Source of the DNA: Trichomonas tenax
Taxonomy: Eukaryota > Parabasalia > Trichomonadida > Trichomonadidae
Direction: 5' to 3'
Length of the DNA stretch: 29,981 nt
Assembly (NCBI GenBank): GCA_023091735.1
Contig: JALKBU010000631.1
Coordinates: 1 to 29,981 of the forward strand
In this document: positions 9,052-17,456 of the stretch, piece by piece
Numbering within the stretch: the stretch's first letter is position 1
How the letters are laid out: the number at the start of each line of letters is the position of its first letter
Notes under the pieces: model-generated
Databases searched by the model: none
Told to the model about the DNA's origin: nothing
The model's input: only the letters and a program-made list of their open reading frames with translations
Program-made: the position numbers and the translations under genes

Positions 9052-10082
9052 TTATAGAGTATTTGATTGTGAAAACATCAAAAGTATAGCATTTACCTTA
9101 AAGTTCAAATCAACTGCAACAATTAATGTGAATAGTTTTGGTATTGCTGTAATTGATTCTTCAATTAATCCATAACCTGGAATAATTGCTTTATCTTCCA
9201 AAACTCCCATATCTGTGCAACGTAAAGTAACCTTAGAAATTGTTGGGTTTGCTGTTGTAGCTGCAATACCAATAATTAAATTAGCGGGCATTCCTATTTG
9301 TGTGAATTTCTTATCGTATTTAAATGATTTCTCAAGAATTTTGGCATAATTTTCATCTGATATTTTTTCATAAACATAGTTTTGTAAATCAGCAACACGT
9401 AATGGATCAACTTGGCAAAACACGAGTGAATCCTTATAAATGTAATATTTAAGAATAATTTCACCAAATGATTTCGGGTAATCATCGAATGCTTGAAATG
9501 CTAACAAATCATTAACTGGAATAATTAAATCAAACTCGATATTTGTACTATCACCAGCATTTTTGAATACCACCCATGGATCAATATATTTACCAACGAC
9601 TGAATTATCGTATTTTTGAACATTATTATATAATGAATGTGTAAACTTTCTGACTTCGGTTTATATATTGCAAATGCAAACGATTCACGTGACATTTCCA
9701 TTTGTAAATATCCAGCGTCACCTCTGTTTCAACTTCTAATTGGCGCATGTTTTGATTACTTGATTTATAACCAATGAATAATTTCAAACATTTAAAAGCG
9801 TTGTCACATGTGAATGCTTTATCAGATTCAATAGTTGCCCTAATTCTGCGTTTAATGTATGTGTCCCCTAACTGATTAATATCGTGAGCATTATTTGTGA
9901 TTCTTAAATGTGTTTATTTTGTGTAATTATAAGAGGAATCACTATCAAAGCATGAGTTTTCGAGTTCTCTATAATATCTTCTACCATCATTTTGAGTGAA
10001 GACTTCGTTAATCTTTTCAAATGAATGAAATACGTTGCCATTAACTGATTTATTGTTTGGGATTAAATAGTTCGTTGTCATT
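9052..10082 (-). pseudogene. Maverick/Polinton capsid-like gene, broken
   Basis: A gene of about 343 codons can be followed from an ATG at 10082-10080 to a TAA at 9054-9052. It carries an in-frame TAA after SDSSYNYTK (near 9916) and two frameshifts near 9720 and 9655. The remaining uninterrupted part (9052-9573) is rich in beta-strand and hydrophobic segments. It contains FDLIIPVNDLLAFQAF, reminiscent of the IPL-x-x-hydrophobic-F region of double-jelly-roll capsid proteins. The N-terminus begins MTTNYLIPNNKSVNGNVFHS. The best guess is the PY-type major capsid protein of Mavericks; a minor capsid protein is the alternative. Four disruptive changes or fewer suggest fairly recent inactivation. 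It sits tail-to-tail with the relic ending at 9051. Confidence 0.5.
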
Positions 10083-10144
10083 TATGACTAATAAAAAATA
10101 ATATTTGAAACATAAAATCAATTTTTTTAATTCTTGTAAAAATA

Positions 10145-10375
10145 ATGAGTGCTGGAATATTTAAGAAATTGTGGGATAAAATAAAAAGAACTGCTAAAAG
10201 TATATGGGAAGGTGGAAAGAAAGCTGTTAATTTTGTAAAGAATAAAATACTATCTAAAGCTGAAGCAGTCAGTGATTTAGCTATTTTAGTATCACCATAA
10301 CATGGTTCAACTGTTAAAAAAGCATTTGAAAAAACTGGAGAAGTTGTCAAACGACTAACTCCAATTTTGAAGTAA
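10145..10375 (+). pseudogene. Small basic amphipathic Polinton protein, one premature stop
   Basis: An ATG at 10145 begins a 76-codon gene that reads MSAGIFKKLWDKIKRTAKSI and is interrupted by TAA at 10298-10300. It then continues in frame with a coherent Lys-rich helix to a TAA at 10373-10375. The first 35 residues form a basic amphipathic helix with regularly spaced Trp/Phe/Ile, as in membrane-active or DNA-binding minor capsid proteins. The codon before and after the stop fits a CAA-to-TAA change. Its N-terminal pattern (SAxIFxxxWxxIKxxAK) is shared with the minus-strand gene at 10395-10616, which faces it tail-to-tail across 19 bp. Function is unknown. Adenovirus-like protein VI or pX analogues are possible by analogy only. 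Confidence 0.5.
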
Positions 10376-10394
10376 AAATAAAATTATTTTTATG

Positions 10395-10616
10395 TCACTT
10401 TACAATTTGTTCAACCACTCCACCAATGGCATTTCCAACTTGTGCACCCATCATTGGATTACCTGCTTTAGCACCAAATATTCCACCAATTGCAGTACCT
10501 ATTGTTTTCGCGATTGGTGCAACAGCTTTAGCAACAGGTTTTATTTCTTTATTATGAACCCATTTTGCAGCATTTTTGATACCTCTCCATATATTTCCAA
10601 ATATTCTAGCACTTAT
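10395..10616 (-). pseudogene. Small glycine-zipper Polinton protein, start codon lost
   Basis: On the minus strand a 73-residue frame runs from 10616 to a TGA at 10397-10395 with no stops. It begins ISARIFGNIWRGIKNAAKW, where the expected Met is ATA (Ile) at 10616-10614, so the start codon appears mutated from ATG. The C-terminal half is a Gly/Ala-rich hydrophobic segment with GxxxG spacing (GTAIGGIFGAKAG, GAQVGNAIGGVVEQ), typical of membrane-inserting helices. The N-terminal helix matches that of the plus-strand gene at 10145-10375. The overlapping plus-strand frame at 10392-10628 is its shadow. Whether an alternative start is used is unknown. Confidence 0.5.
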
Positions 10617-10674
10617 ATTTATAATTAATTAAAAATAAATTTATGTTTCAAATATTATTTTTTATTAGTATGAA

Positions 10675-11076
10675 ATGAAACCAATTTTAAAAATAATTGA
10701 AAAAGATGAAGACAAAGAAGAACATGAGGAGAAAGCTTCAAATTTAATTAAACATAAACAACAAGAAATAAAAATAATCAAACCAATTACTGAGTCAACA
10801 ATATTTGAATCAATCGATGAATTTAATGGGTACTATAATAAAAATAAAGAAATGTTTGATGAACTCACAACATGCAAATTAAATAAAATGCTTAAAATTG
10901 ACGGTTTCAAAATTACAAAAATAAATGGTATAGTAAGTTTAAAATCTATTCCTCAATCAAGAGTTACCGCATTAATGAAAATATAAAATTTAACAAAAAG
11001 AATAAACATTATTGAAGATAGAATAAATGCTGCTTTCTCAATCATCAGGTATGATTTACGAGATAACTACTTATGA
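10675..11076 (+). pseudogene. Small Maverick-type gene with one in-frame stop
   Basis: An ATG at 10675 opens a 103-codon frame ending at TAA 10984-10986. The same frame continues with protein-like sequence (NLTKRINIIEDRINAAFSII) to TGA at 11074-11076, so the first stop is probably a nonsense mutation of a 133-codon gene. The N-terminal 40 residues are acidic/basic and low-complexity. The core (MFDELTTCKLNKMLKIDGFK, then ITKINGIVSLK) looks globular. I cannot name the family with certainty. Position and strand fit the tight gene packing of the Polinton relic. If the first stop is genuine, the gene could still make a 103-residue protein. Confidence 0.5.
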
Positions 11077-11593
11077 ACAATAATGCAGTACTTCTAGTGA
11101 AGCTATTCTAATTAGTTTTGAAGCTTTATTACTTATTTTTTCGTTTTCGTTTTTATCATTGTTAAAAAGCTTATATAACAAGAAAGCATTTATGTGAATG
11201 TGTTACATTGGAAATAGGGATATTGATCCTATGATTAGTTAAGCTTTACATCAATCATATTGGTTAATGTTTTAATGAATGAAGATAAGATAATGAAAGA
11301 ACAAGATTTTACCCACAATAGCCCATCTAATAGAATGAGAAGGAATTGACTATGCGTTTTTAGTGTATTAGCATTTCCGGTTGGGAACAATTTCGTGATT
11401 TTAACCATTTAAACCTTTCGATCCGGAGAATACTATTCACATAGTTAATTTGAGACCAATTTGATGAAATATAAAAAATTGGAGTTCCTTGCAATGTCAC
11501 ATGTAATAGTAAGATTAGACATTAGCACATGAATTTGTTCATATGCTAAGGCTATAAAAATCGAATATTTTGATGTTGAAAAAAAAAAAAAAA
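11077..11593. other. AT-rich spacer with no gene seen
   Basis: No coding frame with protein-like composition was found. A run of about 13 A residues lies just 3' of the minus-strand gene that ends at 11594. It may contain the lost end of the Polinton relic, but no inverted-repeat terminus was recognised. Confidence 0.5.
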
Positions 11594-11962
11594 TTAGTTA
11601 ATGGTCTCGATACCAGTGAACAGTGGTGTCTCTGTTGTTGAATCCTCTTGGTGCTTGTGAATTTTATGTCTTTTAACTAAGATGTACCAAACAACAAAGA
11701 AAATTGTTGCAGCAATGATAATAGACATAGAAACATGGGAAGCAATTAAAAACCTATCTTCATTTTCATAGAATCCAGCAATAGGAGTAATTATCCCTGA
11801 ATAAGCGTATTTATGTTGATCAAATTCGACATTTTTGTTTAGCAATGATGTAAATTTCGAGTGAATAATCGATTTTGGAAATATGTGTCTACGAACGAAC
11901 ATGAAGAAAATAAACATAGGCAAAGTTTCCTTGATAACTTTCATTGATGTGAAATGTGACAT
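11594..11962 (-). CDS. Small single-pass membrane protein, possibly a surface-protein remnant
   Basis: This 122-residue protein has a hydrophobic N-terminal stretch (TLPMFIFFMFV), a short extracellular-like segment, and a clear transmembrane helix at about residues 75-98 (SMSIIIAATIFFVVWYILV). A basic stop-transfer KRHKIHKHQ and a 15-residue Thr/Glu-rich tail follow. This is the C-terminal layout of trichomonad surface proteins, so it may be the end of a truncated one. The ATG is 21 bp downstream, on its own strand, of a copy of the TGTCATGTAA motif (11983-11996), which also clusters before the kelch and Pmp-like genes. That shared upstream motif supports a real, expressed gene. No family was recognised. 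Confidence 0.45.
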   Translation of the reverse strand: MSHFTSMKVIKETLPMFIFFMFVRRHIFPKSIIHSKFTSLLNKNVEFDQHKYAYSGIITPIAGFYENEDRFLIASHVSMSIIIAATIFFVVWYILVKRHKIHKHQEDSTTETPLFTGIETIN

Positions 11963-13054
11963 TAATTAATTATCTGCCATTATGTCATGTAAAAATATTT
12001 TATTATAAATTACAACGCAATTTATAAAACTAAAAAGCACTGTGAACGGATATTCCTATGGATGCCTAAGAGATTTCCAGGTGAAATAAGTCATTTTGGA
12101 AAACAATAAGTTAGAACAAGCTAAAAGACCACCGAATTCGATTTATTTTATTACAAATGCGTTAGATATGTATAAAGCTTTTTATATTTAGCTTGCGAAT
12201 GGATAAATAAAAATATGTAAAAAAAATTTCAAAAAGTAGCTTTTTGACCTTTTTTATTAATTCAATCAATATCTATACAACCGTAGTAATACAATCCAAT
12301 AATTAGAAAGGCTCAATAACTTTTGACTTTGACATTGAATCTGTAATGTGACAAACGATCAGACATTTTTCGTCGAATAACTCAACATCAATATAACAGA
12401 ATGCATTTATAACAAAGAGGACGTGAAAATGGAAGAAGATGTAAAAATTGACAATGGTGAAATTTTCTGACAATGGTCAAATAAACAAAAGTTAATGTTC
12501 AATATCAATCAATGTTGGAATTAATATTTTGAGGTTTAGGGCTCTCAAAATATAAAATAAAAAATTCTGACTTAAAAAGTAATTAGGCGATTATTACACT
12601 TTATGAAGTGCTGCATGATAATATGAAGACACATTGAAAAACGAAGTTAATCTTTTTTGAAGTCATTATAATCGTAATTGTTCAAAAATGTGACACCACA
12701 ATATGTTCTCCTACGTTGGTACATGATTTAGTCAATAAATTGCAAATTGCATCACTTACGAGGTTACGTAAACATATCAAAATTTTATTTTTTTTTCTGA
12801 GCATTCAAAAATGCATTTCATGTGAAAATACTATTCTAACTAAACCTAATTAGATATGTACAGTTTTCCAAAAATCACTTTTTTGTAAATCATTCAAAAA
12901 TTATTCCAGTTCCTTTTAATGACAACATTAACAAAATTTATATTCACAAATTGTTCTTTCAATTTTTTTAACATGACACCATTTTTGCTGCCATTAAATA
13001 TTCACAAAGCGAATAAAAATCAATTTTTGAAAGGTTTAATTCAAATACAAAATA
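11963..13054. other. AT-rich intergenic DNA
   Basis: A copy of TGTCATGTAA lies at 11983. No gene was called. A short frame at about 12090-12190 contains AKRPPNSIYFITNALDMY, which faintly recalls the start of an HMG box, but it is stop-bounded and too short to support. Confidence 0.5.
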
Positions 13055-14926
13055 ATGAACAATTTCGGACTTTTGTTTCCTGTTAAGTCATTAGACAAAG
13101 TCTACTCGAAAGTGTACAATCGCGTCGAGCTGGGCCCAGTTAAGAACTATTTAGTTCAAGATTGCAATTTCAAGGACATCAAATCAATCGATCAACATTA
13201 TCAGAAGGGAGGAGCTATATCCTGCTCGGCTGCTAACGTTATACTTGTTGCGTCTCGCTGCAATTTCCTTAGAATAACCAACTTCGGACAAGGCGGCGCA
13301 ATTTCATTTGAATCAACAGAAGGCTCTGCTGTTTTCCAGCAGAACACTGCACAGAAATGCTGCGCAATAAGCCACACAAGCAAAGCAGCGGGTCAATTCT
13401 TGTATTCTTACACAAATTCAACAAACATTTTCGATTCGATAATTTATAACTCAGCGGACGAAGATGTGTTCAACAATGGAAACAATCCTGTCAACACAAT
13501 CGATCTGCAAGGAAAATTCTCATCAATATCATACACAAACTTCTCAAAATGCTTCACAGACGAATGTTCAGGCTTCTCGATGAAGGGAACAGCAGAATGC
13601 ATCAAGTTCGTCAACATGGAGGACCAGACTTCTCTCGGCTGCTTGATCAGCGTCGATGGCATCAGCGGTTGTTCATTCGATCACATCAACATCATTGGCT
13701 TCAAATCATCCAAAAAAGTGAAAGGTATAATTTTTGTCAGAAAATGTGAGGTTAAGATCGATCACCTTCGTGTTGAGGGTCTCCACGGCCTTTACGAACT
13801 TTGCAGCATCGATTTTAGCGGAAAATTGATTGTTGATGGCTTTTATAACGATTATGGTGTTTTGACAAGTGATGTCATTTTTGTCAATCCTCATTCATCT
13901 CGTTCTATTCGGGAAGTTTTAGAGGCTGATGGAGACAGCAATGCTCGAGAAGAGTCATCATCAACTACTGAAGAAGAGTCATCTTCAACAACAGAAGAAG
14001 AATCTTCTACAGCAACAACAGAAGAAGAGTCATCTTCAACAACAGAAGAAGAATCATCAACAACAACAGAAGAAGAATCATCAACAACAACAGAAGAAGA
14101 ATCTTCTACAACAACAACAGAAGAAGAGTCATCTTCAACAACAGAAGAAGAATCATCAACAACAACAGAAGAAGAATCTTCTACAACAACAGAAGAAGAA
14201 TCATCTTCAACAACAGAAGAAGAATCATCATCAACAACAACAGAAGAAGAATCTTCTACAACAACAGAAGAATCATCATCAACAACCACTGAAGAAGAAT
14301 CATCAACAACAACCACTGAAGAAGAATCATCAACAACAACAGAAGAATCATCATCATCAACAACAACAGAAGAAGAATCATCATCAACAACAGAAGAGTC
14401 ATCATCATCAACAACAACCACTGAAGAATCATCATCAACAACAACAGAAGAATCATCATCATCAACAACAGCAGAAGAATCATCATCAACAACCACAAAA
14501 GAAGAATCCTCTACAACAACAGAAGAAGAATCTTCTACAACAACAGAAGAAGAATCTTCTACAACAATAACTGAAGAAGAAACAACAACACCAAAAGAAT
14601 CTACTGAAACAGAGTCAGGTGATCCAGGTCGACAGGATAATGGTCAAAACAAAGGTCTTTCAAAGGGTTCTTTGATCGGAATCATTGTAGCAGCTGTTGT
14701 TATTGTTCTCATAATTATTATAATAGTTGCTTTGATTGTGAAGAAACAACAAAATAGCGGACCAAAGAATGATATATCTTCATCGGGAAGTGTCAATCTT
14801 CATGAAGAACTCAATCTTGAAACAGTTCATTTTGATGATATCGATATTTCAATCGAGAAAACAACACAAGATGCATTTAATTTCGGTGATCAAGGAGTTG
14901 TTGGAAACGATTTCGGCGATGAGTAA
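13055..14926 (+). CDS. Pmp-like surface protein with Ser/Thr/Glu-rich stalk
   Basis: This 623-residue protein has four parts. Residues 1-295 form a beta-helix-like domain with GGAI motifs (GGAISC, GGAISF), an FQQN motif and many Cys. Residues about 298-518 are an almost pure Ser/Thr/Glu stalk built of units such as EEESSSTT and EEESSTTT in two to three dozen copies, likely O-glycosylated and extended like a mucin. Residues 540-563 (LIGIIVAAVVIVLIIIIIVA) span the membrane, followed by KK and a 55-residue acidic cytoplasmic tail (LHEELNLETVHFDDIDISIE). No cleavable signal peptide is evident. The repeat DNA is built from TCA, ACA and GAA codons and is nearly free of stops in other frames, so overlapping frames are shadows. 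Unit length varies, suggesting length polymorphism between strains. It is probably an adhesin or host-contact protein, by analogy with Pmp-like proteins. Confidence 0.8.
   Translation: MNNFGLLFPVKSLDKVYSKVYNRVELGPVKNYLVQDCNFKDIKSIDQHYQKGGAISCSAANVILVASRCNFLRITNFGQGGAISFESTEGSAVFQQNTAQKCCAISHTSKAAGQFLYSYTNSTNIFDSIIYNSADEDVFNNGNNPVNTIDLQGKFSSISYTNFSKCFTDECSGFSMKGTAECIKFVNMEDQTSLGCLISVDGISGCSFDHINIIGFKSSKKVKGIIFVRKCEVKIDHLRVEGLHGLYELCSIDFSGKLIVDGFYNDYGVLTSDVIFVNPHSSRSIREVLEADGDSNAREESSSTTEEESSSTTEEESSTATTEEESSSTTEEESSTTTEEESSTTTEEESSTTTTEEESSSTTEEESSTTTEEESSTTTEEESSSTTEEESSSTTTEEESSTTTEESSSTTTEEESSTTTTEEESSTTTEESSSSTTTEEESSSTTEESSSSTTTTEESSSTTTEESSSSTTAEESSSTTTKEESSTTTEEESSTTTEEESSTTITEEETTTPKESTETESGDPGRQDNGQNKGLSKGSLIGIIVAAVVIVLIIIIIVALIVKKQQNSGPKNDISSSGSVNLHEELNLETVHFDDIDISIEKTTQDAFNFGDQGVVGNDFGDE
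13945..14595 (+). repeat. Coding minisatellite of TCA/ACA/GAA codons
   Basis: About 650 bp is composed of irregularly repeated GAAGAAGAATCATCAACA-type units, each encoding one Glu block plus one Ser/Thr block. Unit lengths vary by whole codons, so the frame is always kept. This pattern is expected from slippage or unequal exchange under selection to keep the frame. Confidence 0.85.
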
Positions 14927-15036
14927 TTCTTTTATTTTGCGAATAACCCCCATTTGTCATTCATAAAGATTTTCTTTTTTCTTTATTTCACATTATTTTA
15001 AAATTAAAGAATATTGCGATTGGATTTAATAAATAT

Positions 15037-15237
15037 TTAATTATTGTACTGGAATTTGCATGAACTAGATAAACAAATAGCATTGCGGTCAACAATATTA
15101 CAACAAATAAATGTAGAATCAGCATAAGAATTCGTTACATGTGCAGGAACTTTCGATGAAACTGTTATAACACCTGTGGCCTTATTACTGTCACAATAGT
15201 ATAGATGAGCAATAGAAGAAGAAGAAAAAAAAAGCAT
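15037..15237 (-). pseudogene. BspA-like C-terminal cassette fragment
   Basis: The minus-strand frame contains LYYCDSNKATGVITVSSKVP, then AHV, SYADSTFICCNIVDR. This matches the C-terminal cassette of the BspA-like copies at 21738-22118 and 23035-23460, which share the order YCG-x-N, SG, A-S-K-V-S-AHV, SY-x-x-S-x-F-x-x-C-x-IV. It lacks any leucine-rich repeat and is preceded by a Ser-rich stretch. It is probably the far end of the gene whose beginning lies at 15348-15683, with the middle deleted. Confidence 0.6.
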
Positions 15238-15347
15238 TGTAGCTAACGAAAGAAACAGAATAAGGCAAAATAATAAATGAAAAAGTCAGAGATTACTGAT
15301 GGAAGAATTAACTGATATTACACGTGTTAAAATGTCAATATAACTAC

Positions 15348-15683
15348 TTAATAATTGTCTATTACAAGTGATGATTTTGCTTGAAAAGTTAATATATTGG
15401 AATATTGAAAAGCAGACTCTTTGATGATCTTAATGGTATCAGGTAAATGTATTTTCGTTATTTGGCAGCTTTTAAATGCTTTGGATCCAATTGTAACAAC
15501 TTTTTGGTTATCGATCATTGAGGGAATATTGAGTTTTCCTTCGTAAGTAATAGAAACACAAGCAGTGTTACCATCACCTATTTGGATGCAACTGTCTGAA
15601 TACTCATATGTGAATTCAGTCTCAGCATTCTCATAAATCAAAACACATCATAAAAGTGCCAAATGATCCAAGTTCAATTTCAT
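15348..15683 (-). pseudogene. BspA-like N-terminal cassette, stop in signal peptide
   Basis: From an ATG at 15683 the frame encodes MKLNLDHLALL, then TGA, then CVLIYENAETEFTYEYSDSC and one BspA-type leucine-rich repeat (VVTIGSKAFKSCQITKIHLP). It stops at 15348. It closely parallels the cassette at 16977-17456 (IQIGDG, then IPS, VxxIGSxAF, LPDT). The TGA interrupts the hydrophobic signal peptide, and the repeat array is cut off after about 100 residues. The intact family members are secreted or surface-anchored proteins that bind host or matrix; this copy cannot be made as written. Confidence 0.65.
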
Positions 15684-16013
15684 TTTTTTATTTGTAAGGT
15701 TTTTGACAGCCTAAACTTTTAGTCATATATTAAATCAGTGATCTGTTTCAATTTGATTACATTGCGATGACAAAAACAACAATTGTATTTGATTTAAACA
15801 TCCATTCTTTGATTCCTTTTTAAATACAAAACTTCTCCTTTTTTTGAGTAATTTACAAATATACAAACAACTTTTAGCACTTATATCAGCACTCTAGATA
15901 TAGGGTAAAGATTTTAATCCAATCAAAACTAAAACTATAATTACACGAAAACATAATTTCATGCTTATTTGTTGCTATTCTTTATTGCAATTTAAATAGA
16001 TTGAAAAATAACA
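15684..16013. other. AT-rich spacer with no gene seen
   Basis: This lies upstream of the BspA-like relic (minus) and the beta-helix relic (plus), so it could once have been their shared promoter region. No motif or repeat was recognised. Confidence 0.45.
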
Positions 16014-16343
16014 ATGTTAACAAGTAATCAGATTCGTGTCACATTTCATGATCACAATAACTTTTTTAGTGGTGCAATTTCTATATAATATAATAAAAGA
16101 AAATTCAACTCTTTTGATAACAGTAATGTCACTTTTGAAAACCACAGTTATGGATTTCGCTTCTGAAATTCGAATAAACATCAAAATTCTGGTATATGTC
16201 AGTTAACCATTGCTTCGATTGAAAGAAATCCTGTTAATTATTCTAAACAATTTGACTTGATTTTAGATCTTCTCACTCTTTAAGGTTATCCCTCGGATGG
16301 AAAAAGTTCAGATTATCTTTATGTTCTATTGTGTAACAGCTAA
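16014..16343 (+). pseudogene. Beta-helix surface protein N-terminal relic with three stops
   Basis: A 110-codon frame starting ATG at 16014 keeps protein-like composition throughout despite TAA, TGA and TAA at codons 25, 51 and 90. It reads MLTSNQIRVTFHDHNNFFSG, then AIS, FNSFDNSNVTFENHSYG, and later a hydrophobic LDLLTL. The Asn/Ser/Phe-rich composition and the SGAIS motif recall the Pmp-like proteins in this window. It has no ATG-bounded long frame, so it is easy to miss. It is probably a dead copy, truncated at codon 110. Confidence 0.45.
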
Positions 16344-16976
16344 ACGCACATAAAAATTCATTTAACTACTAGATATACATATGTATTGAATCAGTTAGAA
16401 ATTCATAGTCAAGTCTATATTGAAGTGAATAGTGTTTTTTTTTAAAAAATCGGAATTTTGCATTATTAAGCGAGCATTATATAATTATTTTGACTTTTAT
16501 ATATGTTAATAAGCTTCGTTTAGTCACTATATATAAAAAAATTTGTAATCAATATTATTGCATCATCTTTCGTAGGTATAGTGTTAGTATAGACATGCAC
16601 CTGTATCTGCAATATGAATGCTGCAGCAACCTAACTTTTGGAGATACGAATTAGATTTAACTAAGTTTAACTATATATACGATGTTTTCTAAAAATATAT
16701 ACATACATTATTGATGTGTAGTAATATACTCAACATTAATTGATGGTATCAATGAAGAAATAGGTAAATTGGTGATGAAATTTCGGCATTTTAAGAAATT
16801 TTACAGATTTTTCTATCTATTGGGTATCGAGATATGATGCATAGCTGCAACGATAATTGGCTTTGTGTACCCATGTTGTGGGCTGAGCACTTGATGTATG
16901 TCAAAAAATTAACGTCTTTGTCAAATGATATAAAAGTGACAAAATAATTCATCATAATATTATTTGTTTGTTATTT
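16344..16976. other. AT-rich spacer with no gene seen
   Basis: No coding frame, repeat or structured element was recognised. A few short GC-richer patches near 16850-16900 have no evident function. Confidence 0.45.
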
Positions 16977-17456
16977 TTAGGGTTGCGCATTTGGAAGAAA
17001 AGTGGGAAAATTCCAGTTCTCGAAAACCCTACTTCCTTCCAAACAATTATTTTGTAAAATTTGTCTAATTGATCCAGACTTTTTGTTAATTTCAGCATCT
17101 TTTTTGGCAAAACATGATCCCCCTACTGATTGCACTGAAAGGGGACATTCAAATTGAGTGAAAATTGTTTTATAAAAAGCATAGGATTTTAAGATTTTGA
17201 GTGTATCTGGGAGATCAATGGATGATATTTTGCATCCGCTAAATGCATATGAACCTATAACAACAACATTTTTGTTTTCGATTTGTGATGGAATCGTAAG
17301 AACTCCATCATATGTTGTTGATATACATGGATTAATTCCATCACCGATCTGGATTCCATCTGATAAATAATATGTATATGTGATATCACTTTCTGCTTCT
17401 GTATAAAGCAGAAAGAATAAAAAAAGTAAAATAAGGTTTTAACAGTCACTTTTCAT
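16977..17456 (-). pseudogene. BspA-like N-terminal gene, nonsense codon at position 6
   Basis: From an ATG at 17456 the frame reads MKSDC, then TAA (17441-17439), then 153 uninterrupted codons to a TAA at 16977-16979. After the stop comes a clear signal peptide core (NLILLFLFFLLYTEAES). Next is a BspA-type leucine-rich repeat with VVVIGSYAFSGCKISSIDLP followed by DTLKILKSYAF. The C-terminal third diverges. No in-frame ATG follows the stop before the repeat, so the protein cannot be made unless another start or readthrough is used. It is paralogous to the cassette at 15348-15683. The plus-strand E1 gene begins 720 bp beyond its start. Confidence 0.7.

Larger units (their letters stand above)
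7786..11076. mobile_element. Decayed Maverick/Polinton fragment
   Basis: Six consecutive relic genes on both strands occupy 3.3 kb with almost no spacer, in contrast to the long AT-rich spacers elsewhere. The content is consistent with part of a 15-20 kb Polinton: capsid-like, small amphipathic and other small genes, and a possible polymerase N-terminal region. No integrase, packaging ATPase or protease gene and no terminal inverted repeat was found, so most of the element is missing. Every gene carries at least one stop, frameshift or lost start, so it cannot be active. Confidence 0.55.

Noticed and set aside
10392..10628. A plus-strand frame of 78 codons.
   Set aside because: The minus strand has a coherent glycine-zipper protein over the same bases, so the plus frame is its shadow.
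7786..11076. A variant genetic code in which TAA encodes Gln, since several relic genes have in-frame TAA where Gln would fit.
   Set aside because: Frameshifts and a lost start codon occur in the same genes. The intact E1, C2, coiled-coil and stalk genes all end in TAA and become non-coding beyond it. E1 uses CAA for Gln. Decay explains the stops better.
12090..12190. A frame containing AKRPPNSIYFITNALDMY that recalls the start of an HMG box.
   Set aside because: It is only about 33 codons, bounded by stops, and the rest of an HMG box is not seen.
13891..14496. A 201-codon minus-strand frame rich in Val, Asp and Ser.
   Set aside because: It is the reverse complement of the Ser/Thr/Glu codon repeats, which lack stops in several frames; it is a shadow of the stalk gene.
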